A DNA stretch of 64,000 nt from Streptomyces sp. NBC_00461 (GCF_036013935.1 NZ_CP107902.1:4373001-4437000); one strand, 5' to 3'. Positions 17,569 through 26,675 are shown, counted from the first letter of the stretch. Numbers and translations: made by a program. Notes: generated by a model from the letters alone, not told the origin.

Positions 17569-17748
17569 GTGACCCAGGTTGTTGGCCCCTTCTGGAAGTC
17601 CTCCTACTCAGGGGCGGAAAACAACTGCGTCGAGGTCGCCGACACCGCCCCCAGCGGCCGAGCCGTCCGCGACAGCAAGCAGCAGCACGGCCCCCTCCTC
17701 ACCGTCTCCCGTGACAGCTGGCAGGCCTTCATCCGGCAGTTCGGCTAG
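17569..17748 (+). CDS. DUF397 domain protein (copy 2, tandem duplicate)
   Basis: The 59-residue protein is nearly identical to the gene 208 bases upstream (FWKSSYSGAENNCVEVAD, RDSKQQHGPLLTVSRDSWQAFI). It starts at GTG 17569 with GGAGGCGC upstream. The pair is a recent tandem duplication with the same spacing elements. Confidence 0.85.
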   Translation: MTQVVGPFWKSSYSGAENNCVEVADTAPSGRAVRDSKQQHGPLLTVSRDSWQAFIRQFG

Positions 17749-17779
17749 GCGTCTATCGCCACACGAGTCGAACCGAGGC

Positions 17780-18067
17780 TCAGCCGAGACCACGATGGCC
17801 GGCCCACAGCACCCCGGCTCGGCCGGCAGCGCGCTCGACCAGGGCCGCCAGTTCGGGTTCGTCGGGGACAGGGAACGAGACATATGCGCCCCGGCCACCA
17901 GCGACTGGCCGGCCATAGGCCTTCGCAGCGAGGCGGCCGTCCGGAAGAAGCCGGATGTTGAGCGTGGTCAGCGTGAACGCTTCACCGCGTCGTGTGTCCG
18001 TCCAGCGGAGCGCCTCCGGAATCGTGACATTGATCGCCAGAGCGCTCACTTCCAGGTCGCTGCTCAC
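17780..18067 (-). CDS. Hypothetical protein
   Basis: A 95-residue reading frame from GTG 18067. It has an NIRLLPDGRLAAKAYG segment that reads like a beta-rich small domain. There is no clear ribosome-binding site and I do not recognise the family. Coding potential is plausible because the frame fills the gap between the DUF397 pair and the next gene. Confidence 0.5.
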   Translation of the reverse strand: MSSDLEVSALAINVTIPEALRWTDTRRGEAFTLTTLNIRLLPDGRLAAKAYGRPVAGGRGAYVSFPVPDEPELAALVERAAGRAGVLWAGHRGLG

Positions 18068-18162
18068 GGACGGATGATGTCACGCGAGTCGATGGATCAT
18101 GAGCTTGGCGGCCACCTCGCAGGCAACGCCGCACGGGCGGATCCGCGGGTGATACTCGACGC

Positions 18163-18828
18163 ATGGCAACGGATCTTCATGAACTGCTGAGGTCACTGCG
18201 GGTGTGGGACCCGGCGGTCACCGACCTGCCGCCCTTCGACCCGGCGACCGCCCCCGCCGAACCGCTCCCCCTCTTCACCACGTGGTTCGCCCAGGCGGTG
18301 GCGGCCGGACAGCCGGAGCCGCACACCATGTCCCTGGCCACGTCGGACGCGGATGGCCACCCGGACGTGCGGATCGTCATGCTGCACGGCGCGGACGCCG
18401 ACGGCTGGGCTTTCGCGACGCATGCGACGAGCCGCAAGGGCGGGCACCTGGCTGCCCGCCCCCACGCGGCGCTCGTCTTCTACTGGCCGGTGCTTGGCCG
18501 CCAGGTCCGGGTGCGCGGCCCGGTCACGGCCGCGCCGGCGACGGAGTCCCAGGGGGACCTGCACGCCCGCTCGACCGGCGCCCTCGCCGCCGCGCTCACC
18601 GGCCGTCAGAGCGAAGTCCTGGGCTCCGTGGAGGAGTTGACGCGCGCGTCGGAGGCGGCGTGGGAGCGGGCCCAGCGGGAGCCGGACGCCCCCGTCCCCT
18701 CCTGGACCCGCTACCACCTCCGGCCCGACGAGGTGGAGTTCTTCCAGGGCGACGAACGACGCCGACACCTACGGCTGAACTACCGTCGTGAGGAAGGGGG
18801 TTGGTCGAGGCAGCTGCTGTGGCCGTGA
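18163..18828 (+). CDS. Pyridoxamine 5'-phosphate oxidase-family flavoprotein
   Basis: The 221-residue protein resembles PdxH: MSLATSDADGHPDVRIVMLHG in the FMN-binding split barrel, FATHATSRKGGHLAARPHAALVFYW in the middle, and an RLNYRREE-like C-terminal dimerisation region. It may oxidise pyridoxamine/pyridoxine phosphate or be a related FMN enzyme. It stands alone between a hypothetical gene and a convergent toxin gene. Start ATG at 18163. Confidence 0.82.
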   Translation: MATDLHELLRSLRVWDPAVTDLPPFDPATAPAEPLPLFTTWFAQAVAAGQPEPHTMSLATSDADGHPDVRIVMLHGADADGWAFATHATSRKGGHLAARPHAALVFYWPVLGRQVRVRGPVTAAPATESQGDLHARSTGALAAALTGRQSEVLGSVEELTRASEAAWERAQREPDAPVPSWTRYHLRPDEVEFFQGDERRRHLRLNYRREEGGWSRQLLWP

Positions 18829-18848
18829 ATCCGGAGCAACGCACCGGA

Positions 18849-19253
18849 TCAGACGGGAACGACGAGAACCGCGCTCTCAAGCCCTTTGAAGTCCGCGGCA
18901 TTCCGCGTGAAGAGCGGCAGCCCCCTCACCGAGGCGATCGCAGCGATCATCAGGTCCATGCGACGCGGGCGAGGGTCCCTGTCTGCTGCGATGGTCAGCG
19001 CGACCAAGGTGCCGTACCTGGCAGCGGCATCCCCGTCGAACGGCAGTGGTTCGAAGTCGGCTACCGCGGCTCCCAGCTTCTCCATCCGCGCCGCGCGCAC
19101 GGCGGGATCCTTGGCCATGGCCACGCCCTGCTGCAGCTCCGCGAACGTGACGGCGGTCAGTTCCGGCATGGCAGGAAGGCTCTGCGGACCGAGCAGGTCG
19201 AGATCGATATAGGTGCAGGTGTCGAGAACGCCCTCCTCGTGCACTTCAGCCAC
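18849..19253 (-). CDS. PIN-domain toxin (VapC-like ribonuclease)
   Basis: The 134-residue PIN protein has [10 protein letters not shown] near the N-terminus, TFAELQQG in the middle and [11 protein letters not shown] near 105. These supply the acidic residues that bind Mg in PIN nucleases. GTG 19253 overlaps the antitoxin stop by 8 bases, the coupling typical of toxin-antitoxin operons. VapC toxins cleave tRNA or rRNA. Confidence 0.85.
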   Translation of the reverse strand: MAEVHEEGVLDTCTYIDLDLLGPQSLPAMPELTAVTFAELQQGVAMAKDPAVRAARMEKLGAAVADFEPLPFDGDAAARYGTLVALTIAADRDPRPRRMDLMIAAIASVRGLPLFTRNAADFKGLESAVLVVPV

Positions 19254-19521
19254 GCTCGCGCTCCCACGGGTCGTCTTCCACCCGTTCCTCGCTCCCGAAG
19301 AACCCGTCCGCCTCGTCACGCATCTGCGCGTAGTCCACTCGCGGGAGCTTCCGATGCCTGGCCACGAGTTCGTCGGCACTCAGCCTGCGCCGACGAGCCA
19401 GCGGGCGCAGTTCGGCCACCTCTATGCCGTTGCGCATGATGTGGAACGTCTCGCCGGCCTCGACCGCGTCCATGACGGCGGCGGAGTTGTTCCGGAACTC
19501 GCGCTGCGTGATGGTCCTCAT
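19246..19521 (-). CDS. Phd/YefM-type antitoxin
   Basis: The 91-residue protein starts [22 protein letters not shown], a Phd/YefM DNA-binding domain. It has the ILRNGxEVAEL-type segment ([15 protein letters not shown]) and an acidic C-terminus that would neutralise the overlapping PIN toxin. Such antitoxins repress their own operon. Confidence 0.88.
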   Translation of the reverse strand: MRTITQREFRNNSAAVMDAVEAGETFHIMRNGIEVAELRPLARRRRLSADELVARHRKLPRVDYAQMRDEADGFFGSEERVEDDPWERERG

Positions 19522-19575
19522 ACGACCACTGTAGCTCGACGTGTCTCACTGTGCTACATCACTGCCGCATGCGGC

Positions 19576-20433
19576 TCACGCCGTGAAGTCGTACACCGAG
19601 AAGTCGGCCACCGGGCGGTATCCGATGCGCTGGTACAGGGCGTTGCTGGTCGGGTTGGCGAGGTCCGTGAACAGCAGGACCTCGTCCGCGCCCGCCGCCA
19701 CCGCGGCTCGGCCGACCTCGGCCGTGACCGCGCCGGCGTATCCGCGTCCACGCAGGTGGGCCGGTGTGTAGACGGGAGCCACGCGGATCTGGCCGGCGAC
19801 CATCGGGAAGGAGCCGGCCATGGCGAGCGGGGTGCCGTCGGCGTCCTCCCAGAACGTGATCCCGCCGTTGGCGATACGGGCGTCGGCCCAGCTCTCGGCC
19901 CGGTCCGGACTCTGGCCGACGGCTGCCATGAACTCGGCGTACCAGCGCACCAGTTGGTCCCGGTCCGCCGCCCCTGCGATCCTCGCCCGGCCGTCCGGCA
20001 CGGGCCCCGGGTCCGTCGGTGTGCCGAGCCGGTACAGCCGGTTGCGCTCGTGCAGCTCGACCGTCGCGCCGGTGTGCCGTTGCCAGGCCTCGGCGAGGGC
20101 GTCGGCCGTGGCGCGCTCACCATTGACGCCCGGCACAGGGTGGCCGAGGCCGGTCAGATGGACGGCGAGGGCGTCCGCCTCCTCCGGGGTGAGGGGCGTG
20201 ACGGCCAGGCGGTAGGGAGGGGTGCGGAGGTAGGCCGCGCGGACCTCGCCCTCCCGCTCCAGCACGCCGAACCAGGGCGCCTCGTCGCCGTAGGCCCGTA
20301 TCCCGCGCGTGCGCAGCGCGTCGGTCACCGTCAGCGGGACGGTGTGCAGGGCGGGTCGTGAGCGGAGGAAGCCGCCGGCGCGCGCGAGGAAGGCGTCCAG
20401 GTCGTCGATGAAGTGCCAGTCGTCGGGCTGCAT
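19576..20433 (-). CDS. GNAT-family N-acetyltransferase
   Basis: The 285-residue protein ends in a GNAT acetyl-CoA-binding domain: VYTPAHLRGRGYAGAVTAEV is motif A, followed by LYQRIGYRPV. The N-terminal half is divergent and resembles a tandem GNAT-like domain. Start ATG at 20433; the open frame upstream lacks similarity. Substrate unknown. Confidence 0.83.
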   Translation of the reverse strand: MQPDDWHFIDDLDAFLARAGGFLRSRPALHTVPLTVTDALRTRGIRAYGDEAPWFGVLEREGEVRAAYLRTPPYRLAVTPLTPEEADALAVHLTGLGHPVPGVNGERATADALAEAWQRHTGATVELHERNRLYRLGTPTDPGPVPDGRARIAGAADRDQLVRWYAEFMAAVGQSPDRAESWADARIANGGITFWEDADGTPLAMAGSFPMVAGQIRVAPVYTPAHLRGRGYAGAVTAEVGRAAVAAGADEVLLFTDLANPTSNALYQRIGYRPVADFSVYDFTA

Positions 20434-20610
20434 GCCCGATGATCCCGCGCATGGAGGGCCCGACGCCTCCGAATTACGGGCCCGGAGGGAAAAGACTCCT
20501 GGTGGAACAGCATCGCAGCCATCTCCGACGAGTCCTTCCACGGCGGAACCAAGACCGCCCTCGGCGACGGGACCGGGCAGGACGCGGTCCGGCCGGGCAG
20601 GCGTGAGCGC

Positions 20611-20639
20611 GGCCCCTCGGTCGTGGTGACCGAGGGGCC
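20611..20639. terminator. Hairpin terminator downstream of the ADP-ribosyltransferase gene
   Basis: GGCCCCTCGGT (20611-20621) pairs with ACCGAGGGGCC (20629-20639), an 11-bp stem with a 7-base loop. It lies 35 bases past the stop of the leftward gene at 20674. Confidence 0.7.
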
Positions 20640-20673
20640 GCGGGTGCCGTGCGGGCGGTGTCGCGGACGGCGC

Positions 20674-21636
20674 CTACCCGTTGCCGCCGCCGTCCCGGCA
20701 CTGGTGAGCCGGGTCGCAGGGTCGCGTCCACGGGTTGGCGGCCAAGGCGGGCGTGTTCAGGTAGGTGTCGAAGTTGAACTGGGCGGCCGGATCGTCGGAC
20801 GGCTGGTACAACCGCTGGTTGATGTGGTTGGGGTTGGGAACCCATTGGTCGTAGGTGAAGGTGATGGTCTGCGGGCTGATCCTGTCGCCCTGGGCAGTCG
20901 CCGTCGTCCGGTAGATGCGGACGCCGGTGATCGCGTAGTTCGGGACCTGGTGGACGTAGGCCCACTCGTCCTGGCTGGCGTAGTGGTCGTGCAGGTCGGC
21001 GTTGCCCCGGATCTCGTCGGGGACGTACAGTGCGTTGCTCGCCCACACCGGGTCGATCGTGTAGACGAAGGTCTCGGCTGTCACCGTGCCGTTCAGACAG
21101 CGCTCCGTCAGCCAGTTCCCGACGCCGGGGATGAAGGCGTAGAACGCGAGCCGGCTGGTCGAGCAGCGCGGCTGGGCCGCCGCCGACGCCAGGTTGCTCA
21201 GCCCTTGGCTGCGCGCGAACTGCTCCGCCACGCCCACGGTGCCCGTCGTGGAGACGTAGCCGCTGTTCATGGCCCGGTCGCCCTGGACGTGGGCCTGGAG
21301 GTCGTAATTGGTGCCGCGTGCGGTGAAGCCGTTGTTGAAGATGTCGTTCGGCTCACGGGAGTCTCCGCGGAAGAGGTCGCGGGGGAACGGCCGCTCCGGC
21401 ACGAGGTCGTTGTTGTGCAGGTTGGGGCAGGTCCCCCCGGAGGACGACGCTCCGCCCGAGCTGGAGCCTCCCGCACAGGGGAAGTCGTCGGCATGGGCGC
21501 TCGTCAGCGAGCCGAGAGGACCGACGAGGGTGACGAGGACCGCGAGCATGACCGCGGTCAGAACGGACGCGATCGTGTAGGTGCGGGGTTGTGGGTGGGC
21601 TCCTCTTCGGGATGCCGTGGCATCTGCTTCGATCAT
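20674..21636 (-). CDS. Secreted mono-ADP-ribosyltransferase, Scabin/ScARP (pierisin) family
   Basis: The 320-residue preprotein has an N-terminal hydrophobic signal (about 20-48, cleavage near AHA-DD). After a Ser/Gly linker comes a catalytic domain with all expected motifs: Arg90 in LFRGDSREP, the STT motif (129-131) in NSGYVSTT, and Gln222-x-Glu224 in SQDEWAY. In Scabin and pierisin-type enzymes these residues bind NAD+ and modify guanine bases in DNA or nucleotides. Six Cys suggest disulphides outside the cell. ATG at 21636 has GGAGAAC 7 bases upstream. No immunity gene is obvious. It is monocistronic, with a terminator hairpin at 20611-20639. Confidence 0.88.
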   Translation of the reverse strand: MIEADATASRRGAHPQPRTYTIASVLTAVMLAVLVTLVGPLGSLTSAHADDFPCAGGSSSGGASSSGGTCPNLHNNDLVPERPFPRDLFRGDSREPNDIFNNGFTARGTNYDLQAHVQGDRAMNSGYVSTTGTVGVAEQFARSQGLSNLASAAAQPRCSTSRLAFYAFIPGVGNWLTERCLNGTVTAETFVYTIDPVWASNALYVPDEIRGNADLHDHYASQDEWAYVHQVPNYAITGVRIYRTTATAQGDRISPQTITFTYDQWVPNPNHINQRLYQPSDDPAAQFNFDTYLNTPALAANPWTRPCDPAHQCRDGGGNG

Positions 21637-21979
21637 GCGCACCGTTCTCCAGACGCTTGGTTGCCGGGACTCGGGAACATCCCGATCCCACGCCTCACGC
21701 TGGCAACCAGAACGTTGTTCGGCACCCACCTCCCATCAGGCAAATCAATTCCGACGTCAGGGCTCGACGAAGGGTCCGCCCAGGTCAACGACCTGCACCA
21801 GGCCGAATTCGATGTCAGCGGACACCCAAGTGCCGGACAAACGCTCCTGCCAAAAGCGAACGAAGCCACCCTCTGTTCACCGCTGACCGCTGGCGGATCT
21901 CCGCCTCGGCCCTGCGGGTGGTGTGGACCCAGGGCCCGCCTCCGCAGCTGCCGGACGACCTTGCTCCGGCCCCTGCGAT

Positions 21980-22666
21980 CTAGGACGTGCCCGACACATC
22001 CGACGCACCCGAGGTGCCCGATGTACCCGATATGCCCGACGCGCCCGACGCCCTGTCCCACGCGATCTCCGGATCCCGCTCCGGATCCGTCGCCAACCGG
22101 CCATGCAGATGCATGTCCCGGAACGCGTCATGGCGCCCCGCCTCGAACATCGCGCCGCGCAGCGTCCCCTCGTACCGGAATCCGCACCGTTCAGCGATAC
22201 GGCAGGACGCCTCGTGGCCGAGGGCGTGGTCGAGTTCGAGTCGGTGCAGTCCCAGTTCGGTCAGCGCCCAGTGGGAGGCCACGGCCAGGGCGCGGGTGGC
22301 GATGCCTTGGCCGCGGGCCTCGGGCAGCACCCAGTACCCGACCCGGGCGACGCTCAGGACGCGGTTGATCGCGTTGACGCCGATGTGCCCGAGCGCGGCG
22401 CCGCTCGCCGCGTCGGTCACGCAGTACGAGGCTGTCGAACCCTCCGCGGCGGCGAGCACCTTGGCCCGCAGCGACTCGCGTGCGTCGGCGAGGTCCTCGA
22501 CGAGCCTGAGCGGTGTGTTCCAGCGCCGGAACTCCGGGTCGGTGAGGCCGCGCCGCCAGGTCGCGACGTCGGCCGCGGAGTCCGCGTCCCACATGCGCAG
22601 GCGGATGCCGGGGCCGTACAGATCGGGAAAGGGGGAGTGTCCGTGCTGCTCGTCGGCGGAGACCAT
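21980..22666 (-). CDS. RimJ/RimL-type GNAT acetyltransferase with Ser-Gly repeat tail
   Basis: The 228-residue protein has the GNAT fold with motif A WVLPEARGQGIATRAL and HEASCRIAERCGFRYEG. Its last 24 residues are a low-complexity tail of SGx tripeptides (SGASGISGTSG). It begins 9 bases after the stop of the DUF35 gene and is probably the third gene of the operon starting at 23534. Alternative start TTG at 22678. Confidence 0.83.
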   Translation of the reverse strand: MVSADEQHGHSPFPDLYGPGIRLRMWDADSAADVATWRRGLTDPEFRRWNTPLRLVEDLADARESLRAKVLAAAEGSTASYCVTDAASGAALGHIGVNAINRVLSVARVGYWVLPEARGQGIATRALAVASHWALTELGLHRLELDHALGHEASCRIAERCGFRYEGTLRGAMFEAGRHDAFRDMHLHGRLATDPERDPEIAWDRASGASGISGTSGTSGASDVSGTS

Positions 22667-22674
22667 CGGTCCAT

Positions 22675-23085
22675 TCAAGCCCGTGGGCGCGGGCCACGGG
22701 GCCTGAACACCGCCACCCCGTCCCTGAACTCAGCCTCCAGCTCCGCCCCCGCCCGCAACTCCCCCGCCTCGCACCCCACCACCTCCGTCATCATCCGCGG
22801 CCCCTCCGCGAGGTCGACCACGGCAGCCACGTAAGGCGTCCGCTCCCCGAAGGGCGGGAGGTCGTTGCGGTGGACGACGGACCATGTGTAGAGCACCGCC
22901 CGCCCGCTCGCCCGCTCCCACTCCACGTCCTCGCTCCAGCAGTGCGGGCAGAACTCCCGCGGGTAGTGGTGCGCCCGCCCGCAGGCCCCGCAGCGGCGGA
23001 CCAGCAGCCGGCCCTCGGCCGCCGCGTCCCAGTAGGTCCGCGTGAAGGCGTCGGCCTCCGGCACGTCGAAGCGGGGGCCGCTCAT
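22675..23085 (-). CDS. DUF35 zinc-ribbon/OB-fold protein (orphan ChsH2-like partner)
   Basis: The 136-residue protein has CGAC followed by CPHC (about 32-49) as zinc ribbon and an OB-fold with VLYTWSVVHR. It is paralogous to 7168-7584. Unlike that copy, no thiolase gene is adjacent; it overlaps a DoxX gene upstream (ATGA). A partnership with the Cys-less thiolase-like protein at 16178 is possible. Confidence 0.85.
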   Translation of the reverse strand: MSGPRFDVPEADAFTRTYWDAAAEGRLLVRRCGACGRAHHYPREFCPHCWSEDVEWERASGRAVLYTWSVVHRNDLPPFGERTPYVAAVVDLAEGPRMMTEVVGCEAGELRAGAELEAEFRDGVAVFRPRGPRPRA

Positions 23086-23534
23086 CCGAAGAGCCCGAGT
23101 CCGCTGTCCAGCGACCACGCCTGCCACGACATCCCGAACAGCGCGACCACCGACATCAGCGCCATCATCGAGTTCTGCCCCTGCTCGGCCACCTCGTGGA
23201 TCATGAGCGTGAAGTAGAGGACGTTCAGGAGGAGTCCACCGACCAGCGCGATCGGGGTCAGGAACCCGGCGACCAGCCCCAGTCCGATCGCCAGCTCCGC
23301 GTACACCACCACGTACGCCATCGTCCGCGGACGCGGGGCCACCATGACCTCGAAGCCGGACCGTACGGCGTTCCAGCGGTGCTTCTCCGCGATGCCGGCC
23401 GCCCACTTGATCCCGGTGCCGCGCTCGAACCAGGCCTTCCGGTCCTTGTGCCGCCAGCTCTCCAACCACCACAGCCCGAGGCCTATGCGCAGCACGGCCA
23501 GCCACTCAGCGCCACTGAGCCAGATCGAGTCCAT
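23082..23534 (-). CDS. DoxX-family membrane protein
   Basis: The 150-residue protein has four predicted helices (LAVLRIGLGLWWLES, AYVVVYAELAIGLGLVAG, IALVGGLLLNVLYF and a C-terminal helix). The DoxX/DoxD group includes a subunit of thiosulphate:quinone oxidoreductase, but most members have unknown redox roles. It is the first gene of an operon with DUF35 and GNAT genes. The palindromic operator begins 5 bases upstream of its ATG, so the transcript is either leaderless or blocked by a bound repressor. Confidence 0.85.
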   Translation of the reverse strand: MDSIWLSGAEWLAVLRIGLGLWWLESWRHKDRKAWFERGTGIKWAAGIAEKHRWNAVRSGFEVMVAPRPRTMAYVVVYAELAIGLGLVAGFLTPIALVGGLLLNVLYFTLMIHEVAEQGQNSMMALMSVVALFGMSWQAWSLDSGLGLFG

Positions 23535-23538
23535 GAAT

Positions 23539-23553
23539 CTGACGGTACGTCAG
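23539..23553. promoter_or_regulatory. Palindromic operator (site 5) next to the DoxX start
   Basis: CTGACGGTACGTCAG lies 4 bases upstream of the reverse-strand ATG at 23534 and about 200 bases upstream of the rightward monooxygenase. The two arms are perfect. There is no room for a ribosome-binding site between it and the DoxX ATG. Confidence 0.7.
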
Positions 23554-23748
23554 ATCACGGGAACCCGAAACCCTGCGAACCCTCGACGAAGCCCCTCCGA
23601 ACCCCCTGGGGCCGATCCGCCGAACCGCCACAACCAGGTGGCCTACGTCACAAGCCCCACCCACGACTCCTACACCCGTGATCAATCCGAAACCAATTCC
23701 GGTCTTGACCGAGACCCATCAACCCGGTGCGTGATTACGCTCGCGAAC

Positions 23749-24951
23749 ATGGCCGACTCCACAGCGTCCTCCCAGGTACCGGCGCAACCCGCCGCCGACC
23801 GCCCCGTCTATGTCGTTGGCGGCGGGCCGGCCGGGCTCTCCGTCGCGTACGCGCTGCGGGCCCGGGGCATACGTGCCGTCGTCCTGGAGAAGTCCGACGG
23901 CGTGGGCGCGGCCTGGCGGCGGCACTACGACCGGCTCCGGCTGCACACCACCCGGCGCCTGTCGGCCCTTCCGGGGCTGCCCATGCCGCGCCGGTTCGGG
24001 CGGTGGGTGGCCCGCGCCGACGTGGTGCGTTACCTGGAGAAGTACGCCGAGGTGCACGAACTGGAGATCGTCACCGGCGTCGAGGTCTCCCGCGTCGAGC
24101 GCTCCCCCGACGGCACCGGCTGGCTGCTGCACGCCACCGGGGGGCGCGAGCTGACCGGGGCCGCCGTGGTCGTCGCCACCGGCTGCAACCACACCCCGTA
24201 CGTCCCCAAGTGGGCCGGACTCGACACGTACACCAGCGAGTTCACGCACGCGGGCGACTACCGCAACGCCGAGCCGTACGCCGGCCGTGACGTCCTGGTC
24301 GTCGGCGTCGGCAACACCGGCGCCGAGATCGCGGTGGACCTGGTGGAGGGCGGCGCCGCCCGGGTGCGCCTGTCGGTGCGGACGGCCCCGCACATCGTGC
24401 GCCGCTCGACCGCCGGGTGGGCCGCCCAGTACACAGGTGTGCTGGTACGGCGGCTGCCGACCGGGCTCGTCGACCGGCTCGCGCGGCCGATGGCGAAGCT
24501 GAGCGTGCCCGACCTCTCCGCGCAGGGGCTGCCCCGCCCGGACACCGGCCTGTACAGCCGCGTGAAGGAGGGCGCCATCCCGGTGCAGGACGTCGGTCTG
24601 ATCGACGCCGTGCGCACGGGGCGGGTCGAGGTCGTGGCCGCCGTCGACGGCTTCGAGGACGGCAAGGTGGTCCTCGCCGACGGCACCCGCGTCTCGCCGG
24701 AGGCCGTCATCGCGGCCACCGGATACGTCCGCGCACTGGAGGGCCTCGTCGGTCACCTCGACGTGCTCGACGGCCGGGGCAGACCCCTGGCGCACGGCGC
24801 CCGCACCTTCGAGCAGGCCCCCGGTCTGTACTTCACCGGCTTCACCACACCCATCAGCGGCACGCTGCGCGAGGTCGCCATGGACGCGGAGAAGATCGCG
24901 CGGGTGGTCGTCAAGAAGGGCGCGGGAACGCTGTCCCGCCTGCCCGGGTGA
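23749..24951 (+). CDS. FAD/NAD(P)-binding flavin-containing monooxygenase-like protein
   Basis: The 400-residue protein has an FAD Rossmann motif VYVVGGGPAGLS (about 19-30), GVGAAWRRHYDRLRLHT, an ATG motif (VVVATGCNHTPYVPKW) and a second dinucleotide motif VVGVGNTGAEIA near 185. This is the class B flavin monooxygenase layout (FMO/BVMO-like), which uses NADPH and O2 to oxygenate soft nucleophiles or ketones. It is divergent from the DoxX operon and may share operator site 5. Start ATG at 23749; no strong ribosome-binding site. Confidence 0.85.
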   Translation: MADSTASSQVPAQPAADRPVYVVGGGPAGLSVAYALRARGIRAVVLEKSDGVGAAWRRHYDRLRLHTTRRLSALPGLPMPRRFGRWVARADVVRYLEKYAEVHELEIVTGVEVSRVERSPDGTGWLLHATGGRELTGAAVVVATGCNHTPYVPKWAGLDTYTSEFTHAGDYRNAEPYAGRDVLVVGVGNTGAEIAVDLVEGGAARVRLSVRTAPHIVRRSTAGWAAQYTGVLVRRLPTGLVDRLARPMAKLSVPDLSAQGLPRPDTGLYSRVKEGAIPVQDVGLIDAVRTGRVEVVAAVDGFEDGKVVLADGTRVSPEAVIAATGYVRALEGLVGHLDVLDGRGRPLAHGARTFEQAPGLYFTGFTTPISGTLREVAMDAEKIARVVVKKGAGTLSRLPG

Positions 24952-25105
24952 GGTAGAAGACCTCAACTCCCTTCAACAGAACTCTTGTTACTTGTGCGTC
25001 AGATGTGACAGGAGCGTTGAAGCGTGCCGTCGCGCGGGGCCAGAATGTGAACACTGCTCACTTTCTGGCTCCACACTCTCCATACTCTCCATACGGAGGA
25101 TGCAC

Positions 25106-26611
25106 GTGGCACGCGAAAGACAGCACCAACCCCGCGCCCTCTCCCGGCGTTCCCTGCTCGGAGGTGCCGCCGCCGCGGCGGGCGCCGTCACCCTCACCGG
25201 CACCGCCGCCGGCCCGGCGTCCGCGGCGAGCACCCGCGACGTGGACGTCGCCGTCGTCGGCGGCGGACTCGCCGGACTGACGGCGGCCCGCGACCTGGTG
25301 GCCGGCGGCAGGACCGTGGCCGTCCTGGAGGCCCGCGACCGTGTCGGCGGCCGGGTGGTCAACCTGCCCCTGGCGAACGGCGGATTCAGCGAGGGCGGCG
25401 GCGAGTTCATCGGCCCCACCCAGGACCGCATCAAGGCCCTAGCGGACTCGCTGGGCGTGGCGACCTTCACGACCTACAACACCGGCAAGAACCTCCTCTA
25501 CAAGGACGGCAAGAAGACCCCGTACGCCACCGACGGCATCCTCGGCTCGGTCCCGCCGATCGACGCGGCCGGGCTCGCCAACGCGGCGATCGTGCAGGCG
25601 TCGTTGGACGACATGGCCAAGCAGGTCCCCGTGGACGCGCCCTGGACGGCCGCGAAGGCCGCCGAGTGGGACAAGCAGACCTTCGAGAGCTGGCTGAACG
25701 CCCACGCGGTCATCCCGTCCGCCAAGTTCCTCCTGGACGTGGCCTGTACGTCGATCTTCTCGGCGCAGCCCCGCGAACTCTCCCTGCTCTTCGTCCTCTT
25801 CTACATCGCCGCCGCCGGAAACGAGTCCAACCCCGGCACCCTGGAACGCCTCACCGACACCGCGAACGGCGCCCAGGAGTCCCGTTTCGTCGGCGGCTCC
25901 CAGCAGGTGCCGATCAAGCTGGCCGCCACGCTCGGGGACCGGGTGGTGCTGAGCGCACCGGTGCGCTCGATCGCGCGGTCCGGCGGCAAGTACCTGGTGA
26001 CGGCCGACGGCATCACGGTGACGGCGAAGAAGGTCGTCGTCGCCGTACCTCCGCCGCTGGCCGGACGCATCGTCTTCGACCCGCTGCTCCCGGCCTCCCG
26101 CGACCAACTCGGCCAGCGGCTGCCGATGGGCTCGATCGGCAAGGCGATCGCCGTCTACGACAGCCCCTTCTGGCGGGCCGACGGTCTCAACGGCCAGGTC
26201 GTCAGCGACTCCGGTGTGGTCCGCTCGACCTTCGACAACTCACCGCCCGACGCCTCCTACGGCGCCCTGATGGGCTTCATCGAGGCCGACGAGATGCGGG
26301 CCCACGACGCGTCGGACGTCGACGAGGTCAAGGCCGCCGTCCTGAAGGACTACGCCGCCTACTTCGGCGACAAGGCGAAGTCGCCCACCTCCTTCGTCCT
26401 GCAGCGCTGGGACAACGAGGGCTTCTCCCGCGGCGGCCCGGTCGCCTACGCGCCACCCGGCGTCCTGACCGAGTACGGTGCAGCCCTGCGCAAGCCGGCC
26501 GACGGCATCCACTGGGCGGGCACCGAGACTTCCACGTACTGGAACGGCTTCATGGACGGTGCCGTGCGGTCGGGGGAGCGGGTAGCGAAGGAAGTGCTGG
26601 CGGCGCTGTAA
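25106..26611 (+). CDS. Secreted flavin amine oxidase (Tat substrate)
   Basis: The 501-residue protein has a twin-arginine signal (ALSRRSLLGGAAAAAGA) followed by an FAD motif VAVVGGGLAGLTAARDL and EARDRVGGRV, the hallmarks of monoamine/polyamine oxidases. The C-terminal FAD contact WAGTETSTYWNGFMDGAVRSG is present. It probably oxidises an amine outside the cytoplasm, releasing H2O2. GTG at 25106 is chosen because CGGAGG ends 6 bases upstream; an ATG at 25100 is too close. Confidence 0.88.
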   Translation: MARERQHQPRALSRRSLLGGAAAAAGAVTLTGTAAGPASAASTRDVDVAVVGGGLAGLTAARDLVAGGRTVAVLEARDRVGGRVVNLPLANGGFSEGGGEFIGPTQDRIKALADSLGVATFTTYNTGKNLLYKDGKKTPYATDGILGSVPPIDAAGLANAAIVQASLDDMAKQVPVDAPWTAAKAAEWDKQTFESWLNAHAVIPSAKFLLDVACTSIFSAQPRELSLLFVLFYIAAAGNESNPGTLERLTDTANGAQESRFVGGSQQVPIKLAATLGDRVVLSAPVRSIARSGGKYLVTADGITVTAKKVVVAVPPPLAGRIVFDPLLPASRDQLGQRLPMGSIGKAIAVYDSPFWRADGLNGQVVSDSGVVRSTFDNSPPDASYGALMGFIEADEMRAHDASDVDEVKAAVLKDYAAYFGDKAKSPTSFVLQRWDNEGFSRGGPVAYAPPGVLTEYGAALRKPADGIHWAGTETSTYWNGFMDGAVRSGERVAKEVLAAL

Positions 26612-26675
26612 CCGGGCTCCGCGCACCGCATCCGCACACCGCATCCGATTCGCGCCCCGCATCCACGGACGGCGA

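Noticed and set aside
20440..20610. Coding-like sequence (NSIAAISDESFHGGTK) between the GNAT and the ADP-ribosyltransferase terminator
   Set aside because: Too short, without a start or recognisable family; may be a gene remnant but not supportable.
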